5,124 nt of DNA, taken from positions 1 to 5,124 of the forward strand of contig JAIEDJ010000021.1 in NCBI GenBank assembly GCA_029068025.1, in the 5' to 3' direction. Positions 1-4,900 of this stretch are shown here, piece after piece (positions within the stretch are counted from its first letter, which is position 1; every line of letters starts with the position of its first letter). The notes under the pieces are model-generated. The model saw nothing but the letters and a program-made list of their open reading frames with translations, had not been told where the DNA came from and made no database searches. Source of the stretch: Oscillospiraceae bacterium. Lineage in GTDB: Bacteria; Bacillota; Clostridia; Oscillospirales; Ruminococcaceae. The position numbers and the translations under genes are program-made.

Positions 1-84
1 GTCACCCACGCAATGTTGTCCTTGGCTTGGGCGCTTGTGCTCAGGTTTGGCACGCCGCTCTTGGCTAAAATAACTTTTTCTACA
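1..84 (-). repeat. Left arm of a long inverted repeat (truncated by window edge)
   Basis: Read on the minus strand from 84 downward, this segment matches the plus strand from 765 upward. The first 18 bases (67-84 against 765-782) are identical. Over about 64 aligned columns (22-84 against 765-828) I count eight mismatches and one single-base indel, about 86% identity, with weaker similarity out to about position 14. Most differences are transitions, as expected of two diverged copies. The arm includes a variant (positions 15-23, reading AAGGACAAC on the minus strand) of the AAGATCAAC motif found at the right arm and at the other repeats. It begins seven bases beyond the hairpin downstream of the XRE gene. 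The outer end is not visible because the window stops, so its true length and any target duplication are unknown. Confidence 0.8.
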
Positions 85-91
85 GACTGAA

Positions 92-122
92 CAAAGGGCT
101 GATGATTCAGCCCTTTGCTTTT
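92..122 (+). terminator. Hairpin overlapping the XRE stop codon, U-tract on plus strand
   Basis: Positions 92-102 (CAAAGGGCTGA) pair perfectly with 107-117 across a four-base loop, an 11-bp stem. On the plus strand the stem is followed by CTTTTT, so the canonical intrinsic-terminator polarity is for transcription entering from the left. On the minus strand, the direction of the XRE gene, the stem is followed by TTCAGTC, a poor U-tract. The XRE stop codon (107-109) lies inside the stem. It may work in both directions but reads better as a stop for transcripts coming from outside the cassette. Confidence 0.65.
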
Positions 123-481
123 TGATAAAATATCTCCATGATCTGCCCGATTACCTCATATTGTTCGGGAGAAAGCGAAGCTCTTCCGGGGCTGTTTTGT
201 ATTCTGAAAAGCGCCGTCAGGCGCGAAACAACTTCCTTCTGCTCATCCGTAAGCCCGAAGGTAGATACATTCGATCTGTTCTCATATCCGAAAAGCTCGT
301 CCAGCGTGATATTCAACTGAAACGCGAGTTCGACAGCGACTTCCAAGGTCGGATTCATCGCGCCCGATTCGTATTTGCTGATGGCAGTCATAGTTCGCCC
401 GATACGTCTGCCAAGCTCCGCCTGGGTAAGACCCTCCGCCGTGCGCAAGCGTCTTAATCGCTCGCCAAAATCCTCAAACAT
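107..481 (-). CDS. XRE-family helix-turn-helix transcriptional regulator
   Basis: This encodes a small cytoplasmic DNA-binding protein of 124 aa. Residues about 8-64 form a Cro/C1-type (HTH_3) domain. The helix-turn-helix runs from LTQAELGRRIG (18-28) through the recognition helix TAISKYESG (32-40), and the domain ends in the typical ITLDELFGYE. Residues 68-124 match no domain I recognise; they contain a helical stretch and may mediate dimerisation. I chose the ATG at 481 because GGTGATC, complementary to the extreme 3' end of 16S rRNA, lies at 485-491 with suitable spacing. A GTG at 490 is in frame but would start inside that site. The gene diverges from the 34-codon peptide gene at 621 across a 139-bp region with a consensus promoter, so repression of that promoter, and of its own, is the likely role (inference). 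It could equally be an orphan regulator. Confidence 0.9.
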   Translation of the reverse strand: MFEDFGERLRRLRTAEGLTQAELGRRIGRTMTAISKYESGAMNPTLEVAVELAFQLNITLDELFGYENRSNVSTFGLTDEQKEVVSRLTALFRIQNSPGRASLSPEQYEVIGQIMEIFYQKAKG

Positions 482-484
482 TGT

Positions 485-491
485 GATCACC
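485..491 (-). promoter_or_regulatory. Ribosome binding site deciding the XRE start
   Basis: On the minus strand GGTGATC ends three bases before the ATG at 481. It matches the 3' half of the full Shine-Dalgarno complement (AAGGAGGTGATC), and its GG lies 8 bases from the ATG, the spacing expected of a standard site. The alternative GTG at 490 falls within this motif, so the ATG is favoured. Confidence 0.6.
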
Positions 492-524
492 GCTTTCTTT
501 ATAATTAATTTTATCGAAAGTATA

Positions 525-553
525 TTGACAAATAGTTAAGTCAGTGTTATAAT
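525..553 (+). promoter_or_regulatory. Consensus extended sigma-A promoter for the 34-aa peptide gene
   Basis: TTGACA at 525-530 and TATAAT at 548-553 are separated by exactly 17 bases. TG at 545-546 gives an extended -10 (TGTTATAAT). Every consensus element is present, so unrepressed transcription should be strong, starting near 560 and leaving an untranslated leader of about 60 bases before the ATG at 621. So strong a promoter on a hydrophobic-peptide gene next to an XRE gene suggests that it is normally held off. No equally convincing promoter is visible for the XRE gene; weak TTGTCA- and TTAACT-like -35 candidates on the minus strand overlap this region. Confidence 0.85.
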
Positions 554-558
554 TATAA
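547..558. promoter_or_regulatory. Candidate operator: 12-bp palindrome over the -10 box
   Basis: TTATAATTATAA at 547-558 is a perfect palindrome covering the whole -10 hexamer and the probable melting region. Repressors of the Cro/C1 type bind two-fold symmetric sites, so this is a plausible target of the neighbouring XRE protein. A second, weaker symmetric element is TGAC at 526-529 with GTCA at 540-543, overlapping the -35. AT-rich palindromes arise easily by chance, so the assignment is tentative. Confidence 0.35.
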
Positions 559-576
559 ACAAGAGGTTTAGTAAAT

Positions 577-633
577 ATGAAAATATTTTATTTTTACGCA
601 ATCAACGGAGGATCGCGGAAATGGATTACATGA
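577..633 (+). CDS. Possible leader peptide overlapping the 34-aa gene
   Basis: An 18-codon frame (MKIFYFYAINGGSRKWIT) starts at the ATG at 577, with AGAGG at 562-566 ten bases upstream. It ends with TGA at 631-633, so it overlaps the first codons of the peptide gene at 621 in another frame and runs through that gene's Shine-Dalgarno. If translated, it could couple or gate translation of the downstream peptide. It is short, has no recognised family and may be fortuitous. Confidence 0.2.
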   Translation: MKIFYFYAINGGSRKWIT

Positions 634-725
634 TTATTATGATCGCCAAGTTGGAGGCTGTTTTTTCAAGTACTTTTTTGGGAATTCTTATGGGTTTATT
701 TTTGGCGGCAATTGTACGATCATAA
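621..725 (+). CDS. 34-aa single-span hydrophobic peptide, toxin- or holin-like
   Basis: This short gene has strong expression signals: GGAGG at 607-611 nine bases before the ATG, and a consensus promoter at 525-553. The product is almost all hydrophobic. It starts MDYMIIMIAKLEAVF, then has a membrane segment at about residues 14-32 with a GILMG (GxxxG, 21-25) helix-packing motif, and ends in R33-S34. The only other charged residues are D2, K10 and E12. Size, hydrophobicity, tight control and the adjacent repressor resemble type I toxin peptides or small holin-like toxins of Firmicutes, but I do not recognise a specific family. A small membrane signalling or regulatory peptide is the alternative. 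The stop codon runs directly into the A-run before the hairpin at 731. A second in-frame ATG at 630 would give a 31-aa product. Confidence 0.7.
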   Translation: MDYMIIMIAKLEAVFSSTFLGILMGLFLAAIVRS

Positions 726-730
726 AAAAT

Positions 731-760
731 GAGATCCCGTTCTGACCGGAACGGGATCTC
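731..760. terminator. Terminator hairpin after the 34-aa peptide gene
   Basis: Positions 731-742 (GAGATCCCGTTC) pair perfectly with 749-760 around a six-base loop, a 12-bp stem starting six bases after the peptide stop codon. On the plus strand it is followed by TGTATGT, with no U-tract. On the minus strand the run of six A at 724-729 becomes a T6 tract, so it terminates best for transcription entering from the right. It probably ends the peptide transcript and shields the cassette. The core of the stem recurs at 1054-1081. Confidence 0.7.
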
Positions 761-764
761 TGTA

Positions 765-836
765 TGTAGAAAAAGTTATTTTAAGCCAAGAACCACGTGC
801 CAAATTTGAGCACAAGTGCCTAAGTCAAGATCAACA
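765..836 (+). repeat. Right arm of the inverted repeat flanking the xre-peptide cassette
   Basis: This is the partner of 1-84, in the opposite orientation. It starts with TGTAGAAAAAGTTATTTT (765-782), identical to the left arm, and continues at about 86% identity to position 828. It begins four bases after the hairpin at 731-760, just as the left arm begins seven bases after its own hairpin. Its outer end holds AAGATCAAC (827-835), which is also the first conserved block of the structured repeat that follows. The arm may therefore be the 5' part of one longer element covering 765-986. Confidence 0.8.
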
Positions 837-986
837 GTTTAAATGTGCAGGAGAAATTTCAAAAAGCGGTTCCACGCGGCGGAGCGGAGCGCACGCATTA
901 TGCTTCGCAAAACGCTGGCGCGTAGTGTAGCCGTGGGGGACCGGCTAGGCGGGCTTTGCCCGCCGGTTTTGAAATTTCTTTTAAAT
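827..986 (+). repeat. Structured GC-rich palindromic repeat, copy 1
   Basis: In order the element has a conserved block starting AAGATCAAC (827-851; 21 of 25 bases match copy 2), an outer stem arm GAAATTTCAAAA (853-864), a GC-rich interior with GCGGAGC-type motifs, and an inner hairpin GGCGGGC-TTT-GCCCGCC (948-964). The outer arm complement TTTTGAAATTTC (967-978) follows, and the element ends in TTTTAAAT (979-986). The outer stem is 12 bp and perfect. Copy 2 at 4901-5033 has the same plan with different but internally complementary stems. With 765-836 it fills most of the 325-bp stretch between the genes ending at 725 and 1086. I see no credible coding frame here. It could be a non-autonomous mobile repeat or a structured RNA. 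Confidence 0.8.
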
Positions 987-1050
987 CATCAGCCACTCGT
1001 CAACATTTCAAAACCAGCCAAGATCAACATTTCAAGGGTTTATCTACAAG
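987..1050. repeat. Short direct repeats between repeat copy 1 and the next hairpin
   Basis: TCAACATTTCAA occurs at 1000-1011 and again at 1024-1035, a period of 24 bases. The second copy overlaps another AAGATCAAC (1020-1028). TTTCAAAACCAGC (1007-1019) is nearly the inverse of the repeat end GCCGGTTTTGAAA at 962-974. This looks like a degenerate remnant of the same repeat family. There is no gene. Confidence 0.45.
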
Positions 1051-1053
1051 CTG

Positions 1054-1081
1054 AGATCCCGTTCAGATATGAACGGGATCT
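1054..1081 (-). terminator. Hairpin downstream of the transglutaminase-like gene
   Basis: AGATCCCGTTC (1054-1064) pairs perfectly with GAACGGGATCT (1071-1081) around a six-base loop, an 11-bp stem starting four bases after the stop codon of the minus-strand gene at 1086. The U-tract is poor in either direction. The stem bases are the same as in the hairpin at 731-760, but the loop differs. On the minus strand TGTAGA follows five bases after the AGATCCCGTTC arm, as it does near the other two hairpins of this region. Confidence 0.6.
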
Positions 1082-1085
1082 TGTA

Positions 1086-2201
1086 TTAATTATAAAAAAA
1101 GATGTTCTGCTGTTTTGCTTTTTTCTTCTTTCTGATAATATAAAACGCGATTCCGGCAGCGGCAAGAACGATAACGATCACCGCGCCGACCTTCGATCTG
1201 CCGCCGGCATAATCTTTTGTGCTGAGCGTAAGCAGATCCTCGGGAAGATACTCCATCTCCTCATCGTCATATGTATAGCTGACGAATAACGATCCGCCGT
1301 CTCCCGAATAGTGTGCGCTAAAACCCGTCGAAGTGCTTGAAACAACGCTGTTCAGAACAAAAGGATGATACTTTTCAATAATGTCCTCCGAAAAACTGTC
1401 GCACATAGTGAGATCGACAAGATAGCTCTTTCCGTCAAGAACTACTATATTCCAACCGTGACCTCCCCCGGTGATATTTCCTGTCACATAATGACATTCT
1501 ATCCCGCCAAGATCGCAAAGGTACTGAAACGCTCTGCCGTAGCCCTCGCACACAACATTTGTTGTCAGGTCGCCGTCAAAAACATAGATGATATTCCACG
1601 GATTGGAGTTTTTCGAGAAATAATTGTCGTCATCCGCCGCCGGGTGGTTGTATTCGTTAAGAGCGCATATTTCCTTTGCATAGCCGACGATCTTGTCATA
1701 GTCGCTTTTGCCCTCGTATCGGTCAGCAATCTTCTTTGCGTTCTCAAGCGCCCTGTTTACGTCATCCAGCCGCGTCTTGCTTATCCTGTTGTCAAGTGAT
1801 TTGTAGGCAGGGGAAATCTCGTAGGTTATCCGGCAGCTGCTTTTGTTATCAGCGGCATAACGGCGATGACTGCCAACCCAATATGTATATTCGTTGGTGT
1901 AATTTCTGATAAAATACATGACTTTTAATATTGCCTTTTCGTATTCGATAGTGTTGGCATACGATCCCGATAAGGTCAGATAAAAGGTGTCCGCATTGCG
2001 CCTTCCGTCAGCTACCCATGACATACACTCCAGAAGCATACGATAAAGCTCCAGGTCTGTGCCTTCAAGGAATTTTTCGCAAACCGATGTCCTTGCCGAA
2101 CCGCCGCCCTCACCGCCGGCAGCAAAGGCGGTGCTTGCAACAGAGCATACAAATATCATCAAAGCCGCCATAAAAGCCGCAGCTATTTTTTTGAACTTCA
2201 T
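1086..2201 (-). CDS. Secreted, membrane-anchored transglutaminase-like protein
   Basis: This encodes 371 aa. An N-terminal signal peptide (KFKK, then a hydrophobic stretch to about residue 27, with AFA at 25-27 as the likely cleavage site) is followed by an extracellular region. Residues about 170-270 form a transglutaminase/protease-like fold with a visible triad: C218 in NVVCEGYGRAFQ, H248 in GGGHGWNIV and D263 in SYLVDLTMCD. A C-terminal membrane helix (about 338-356) followed by RKKKKAK anchors it; no LPXTG motif is seen. Such domains cross-link or hydrolyse proteins or peptides at the cell surface; the substrate here is unknown. The ATG at 2201 is preceded by AAGGAGA six bases away, and the frame continuing upstream to 2441 only overlaps the end of jag. 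Residues 30-170 match nothing I recognise. Being behind a hairpin, it is probably transcribed on its own; I see no convincing promoter in the short gap. Confidence 0.88.
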   Translation of the reverse strand: MKFKKIAAAFMAALMIFVCSVASTAFAAGGEGGGSARTSVCEKFLEGTDLELYRMLLECMSWVADGRRNADTFYLTLSGSYANTIEYEKAILKVMYFIRNYTNEYTYWVGSHRRYAADNKSSCRITYEISPAYKSLDNRISKTRLDDVNRALENAKKIADRYEGKSDYDKIVGYAKEICALNEYNHPAADDDNYFSKNSNPWNIIYVFDGDLTTNVVCEGYGRAFQYLCDLGGIECHYVTGNITGGGHGWNIVVLDGKSYLVDLTMCDSFSEDIIEKYHPFVLNSVVSSTSTGFSAHYSGDGGSLFVSYTYDDEEMEYLPEDLLTLSTKDYAGGRSKVGAVIVIVLAAAGIAFYIIRKKKKAKQQNIFFYN

Positions 2202-2253
2202 ATATTTCTCCTTGAGTATGATATTGACCCAAATTTTTCGGCTTATTGAAACA

Positions 2254-2282
2254 GGATCCCGAAAGTATATCCTTCGGGATCC
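2254..2282 (-). terminator. Hairpin between jag and the transglutaminase-like gene
   Basis: GGATCCCGAA (2254-2263) pairs perfectly with TTCGGGATCC (2273-2282) around a nine-base loop. It lies 38 bases after the jag stop codon and is followed on the minus strand by TGTTTCAATAA, a weak U-tract. It probably ends the yidC-jag transcript, perhaps incompletely. The GATCCCG core is shared with the hairpins at 731 and 1054. Confidence 0.6.
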
Positions 2283-2319
2283 ATTGTGTATACGTGTATT
2301 CGCGTATATGACTTTGCTT

Positions 2320-3315
2320 TTACAGCTCGATCTTTCCGTAAAGCGTCGCATTCTTTTCGGTGTCAACAGTCTCCTTGGAGAACTCGCCCGCGTCGGCGTT
2401 CTCATCGGGCTGATACTGCTTGCGCTTGTATTCCCGCTCAAAGCTGGTGGAGAAGCCGCCAGACTGACGGTAGTTTCTTGTGGACGCTCCGCTGCCGCCG
2501 TTTGAGTATCCGGAACCGGAACCGCGGCGCTCGCGGCGATTGCGGTCGAACTTCGGTCTGTCCGCGTAAATTACGACCTTTCTGTAAGGCTCTGTACCCG
2601 TAGAACGACTGGACACGCCCTCGATCTCCGCAACACAGCTGTGGATTATTCTGCGCTCATACGGATTCATAGGCTCCAGAGCGATCTTTCTGCCCTGCTT
2701 TATAACCTTTGCTGAGGTCTTTCTCGCAAGCGCGTCAAGCGTTTCGCGGCGCTTGTCGCGGTATCCGTTGCAGTCAAGAGATATGCGGCAGAAGGATTCC
2801 TCGGAACGGTTTGACGCGAGGATCGTCAGATACTGTAAGCTGTCAAGCGTTTCACCGCGCTTGCCGATAACTATCCCGAGCTTCTCTCCCGTGATATCCA
2901 GCACAACATTGCCGTCACGCTTTATGGGGGTTATCTCAAACTTCTCAAGTCCCAGCGCGCGAAGAACGCCGGTGAGATACTCGATGGCGGAACGAACCTT
3001 CAGGCTGCCGCTTACATCGAAATCCTCGGGAAGCTCGCCGCCGTCCTCGGAACCGAATTCCTCATCAGAGCCGTTCACTGCGGACTCAGCTGCATCGGTC
3101 TCTTCATCATCTTCTACAGGGGTGCTCTCAACGGGCTTTGCTTGTGAGACGCTGTAAAGCGCCTTCACTCTTGCCTCGCCCTTAAGTCCGCCGAAAAGCG
3201 ACTTTCTGGGCTGCTCGAGGATCTCAAACTCGATGTCATCGACACTCACGCCGAACTCCTGTGCCGCAAGAGCCTTTGCCTCGTCAACAGTCTTTGCCGT
3301 GAATTCTTTTTCCAT
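2320..3315 (-). CDS. jag: Jag/KhpB RNA-binding protein (Jag_N, KH and R3H domains)
   Basis: This 331-aa cytoplasmic protein has the full Jag plan. The Jag_N domain (about 3-54) carries the KSLFGGLKG motif (38-46). An acidic, probably disordered linker follows (about 60-100). A type II KH domain has the nucleic-acid-binding loop IGKRGETLD (150-158), and an R3H domain carries R221xxxH225 in ERRIIH. KhpB with KhpA binds RNA and in other Firmicutes affects cell elongation and division; the gene was first noted as SpoIIIJ-associated. The start ATG has AAAGGGG six bases upstream. It lies 25 bp after yidC, the standard arrangement, implying co-transcription. Unusual here is a C-terminal extension of about 80 residues rich in R, G, S, N and Y (from about 251), whereas B. 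subtilis Jag is roughly 208 aa from memory. The tail ends in YGKIEL and could add RNA-binding or condensation behaviour (inference). Confidence 0.95.
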   Translation of the reverse strand: MEKEFTAKTVDEAKALAAQEFGVSVDDIEFEILEQPRKSLFGGLKGEARVKALYSVSQAKPVESTPVEDDEETDAAESAVNGSDEEFGSEDGGELPEDFDVSGSLKVRSAIEYLTGVLRALGLEKFEITPIKRDGNVVLDITGEKLGIVIGKRGETLDSLQYLTILASNRSEESFCRISLDCNGYRDKRRETLDALARKTSAKVIKQGRKIALEPMNPYERRIIHSCVAEIEGVSSRSTGTEPYRKVVIYADRPKFDRNRRERRGSGSGYSNGGSGASTRNYRQSGGFSTSFEREYKRKQYQPDENADAGEFSKETVDTEKNATLYGKIEL

Positions 3316-3340
3316 TTAAATCCCCTTTCCGACAATGACC

Positions 3341-4894
3341 TTAATCATTATTGTCATCATCGTCCTCGTTATATTCTTCACCGTATTTCTCGGCGTCCGC
3401 CTTTCTGGCGGCGGCGAGCTTGCGGCGATTGATCTCTTTCTGAGTGAGCATTTCTTCAGAACCGTCGTCATTGACTACCTTCACAGGCTCAACATTAACG
3501 ACCTTATTTTTGGTTTTGAGATTAAGCTCCGCCTCTGCCTGTGCACGAAGCTTTACGGGATTATACAGCTTGTTCAATACCACTGACTGGATTATACCGT
3601 AAAAATAGCTTACTGCCCAATAGAATCCCGCGCCCGCCGGTACCGTAAACGCGATCCACAGCGAAATAAGCGGCATAATGAACAGCATCATCTTCATCGG
3701 TCCCATTGCCTTCGCCGCATCGGGATTGCTCTGCATCATCAGTCTTTGAGAGATGAACGTCTGCAGCAGTGACATAGCAAACGATACAAGCGGGATCAGT
3801 ATGATCGGGAAACTCATGTTCGGTACCCGGCCAAGCGGGATCCCAAGGAAGTTCAGATTATCATATAGTCTATTAAGCTCTTCCTTGAGCTCAGGGCGGA
3901 TCTCGCTGTCGCTGTAGGCGCTTGAGCATTTTGTACCGTTTACTTCCGAGCCGAACCGTTCGAGAGCATACAGCTCACGCTGCATGGCACCCGAAGCTGT
4001 AAATCCGCCGTTGCCCTCGCTGGAGGAAAAATATCCGCCAAAGTGAACAGAGCAGGCGTTCAGCGCACTGATCGTGTACTGAGAAAAGCTGTGATTATTG
4101 CGGTACTCCACCTTTTCCTCATCGGTGGTAAGGGCGTCCATCTCAGCCTTTTCGGCATCGGTCAGGGCATACAGATCCGTATCGGAGATCTGCTTTTGTT
4201 TTCTTTTGTCAGATGTGTCATCGCTGTATGCCTTGATAACGGCGTGCTTGAATGTCTGATTGATCATGTTGGCGCTCGTTACCGTAGGAGTTTCAAAAAT
4301 GCTCAGCTCATAAGGCTCTGCGCCTTCTTTCAAGCAGTACTCATTATAATAATCAACCACCTGCTGAGCGTCCGCGACAATAGCGGTGATACGCTCACGC
4401 TCCTGTTCATTTGACGAGAAAATATCCTGCTTGCTGTCTGAGATAGCCTGGGCAAACAAAGAGGCTACCTCAACATCATATGACTCCTCCGCCATTGCGA
4501 CGATACTTTCGCTGTTCATATGCACAATATGAGTAAGCGGCTTGTAAACAACATCGATAACGCCGAACAATATCAAAAACGACAGCAGCATAGTGCCGCA
4601 GCCTGCCATGGGCTTATAGCCCATCTGCTGGAGCTTCATCAGCTCCTCCTGCTGTTTTTGCGGATTGTTTCTGTATTTCTTCTGGATCTCCGCGACCTTC
4701 GGCTGAAAAACCGCAGTTCTTGCGGAAGATTTCTGTTGTTTGATCGAGAGCGGCAGCAGCACCAGCTTTACGAGAAGCGTAAAGATCATTATCGCCAAAC
4801 CTACGTTTGAGCAGATAAACCTGTATATAAAATACAGCAGATATCCCAGCGGCGTACCGACTAAACTATATAAAAATTGAAAAATGATGTCCAC
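3341..4894 (-). CDS. yidC: Membrane protein insertase YidC/OxaA
   Basis: YidC inserts and folds membrane proteins, alone or with Sec. Numbering from the GTG at 4894 gives 517 aa. The plan is an N-terminal amphipathic segment (2-24), TM1 (about 28-50) with K43 where the groove arginine normally lies, and the cytoplasmic helical hairpin starting SIKQQKSSAR (50-59). TM2 follows (97-119, after MAGCGTM), then TM3-TM5 (about 360-440, including VPAGAGFYWAVSYFYG) and a basic then acidic tail ending NEDDDDNND. Between TM2 and TM3 lies an extracytoplasmic insert of about 230 residues, absent from SpoIIIJ-type proteins of about 260 aa. I see no lipobox at the N terminus. The start is uncertain: TTG at 4912 lies in a repeat with no Shine-Dalgarno, GTG at 4894 overlaps AAAGGGG, and ATC at 4888 or ATT at 4885 have better spacing. 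No upstream promoter is evident, and a structured repeat abuts the ribosome binding site. Confidence 0.93.
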   Translation of the reverse strand: MDIIFQFLYSLVGTPLGYLLYFIYRFICSNVGLAIMIFTLLVKLVLLPLSIKQQKSSARTAVFQPKVAEIQKKYRNNPQKQQEELMKLQQMGYKPMAGCGTMLLSFLILFGVIDVVYKPLTHIVHMNSESIVAMAEESYDVEVASLFAQAISDSKQDIFSSNEQERERITAIVADAQQVVDYYNEYCLKEGAEPYELSIFETPTVTSANMINQTFKHAVIKAYSDDTSDKRKQKQISDTDLYALTDAEKAEMDALTTDEEKVEYRNNHSFSQYTISALNACSVHFGGYFSSSEGNGGFTASGAMQRELYALERFGSEVNGTKCSSAYSDSEIRPELKEELNRLYDNLNFLGIPLGRVPNMSFPIILIPLVSFAMSLLQTFISQRLMMQSNPDAAKAMGPMKMMLFIMPLISLWIAFTVPAGAGFYWAVSYFYGIIQSVVLNKLYNPVKLRAQAEAELNLKTKNKVVNVEPVKVVNDDGSEEMLTQKEINRRKLAAARKADAEKYGEEYNEDDDDNND

Positions 4895-4900
4895 CCCTTT
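4894..4900 (-). promoter_or_regulatory. yidC Shine-Dalgarno that conflicts with the start codons
   Basis: On the minus strand AAAGGGG occupies 4900 to 4894, and its last G is the first base of the in-frame GTG at 4894-4892. Normal spacing from this site instead points to ATC (4888-4886) or ATT (4885-4883). No ATG lies nearby in frame. Either initiation uses GTG with an unusual leader, or a rare ATT/ATC start is used. Confidence 0.45.

Noticed and set aside
122..457. Plus-strand frame antisense to the XRE gene
   Set aside because: It is a shadow of a clear XRE gene; there is no supporting ribosome site and the protein looks random.
482..490. GTG start for the XRE gene at 490
   Set aside because: It lies inside the GGTGATC ribosome site that correctly serves the ATG at 481, and has no good site of its own.
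827..1050. CRISPR-like array
   Set aside because: Repeated units are few, short and irregular, with dyad structure and no regular spacers; only two tandem 12-base copies are present.
843..1289. Plus-strand frame of 148 codons
   Set aside because: It runs through the palindromic repeat and then antisense to the transglutaminase gene. It has no ribosome site or recognisable domain, and its composition follows the repeat.
2202..2441. N-terminal extension of the transglutaminase-like frame up to 2441
   Set aside because: It overlaps the 3' end of jag and crosses the hairpin at 2254-2282. The ATG at 2201 has a good Shine-Dalgarno and begins a clear signal peptide.
2059..2603. Plus-strand frames over the start of the transglutaminase gene and the end of jag
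   Set aside because: They are antisense shadows of two well-supported genes and have no domain content.
3335..4810. Several plus-strand frames antisense to yidC, some hydrophobic
   Set aside because: Their hydrophobicity mirrors the membrane-protein codons on the other strand, and yidC is unambiguous.
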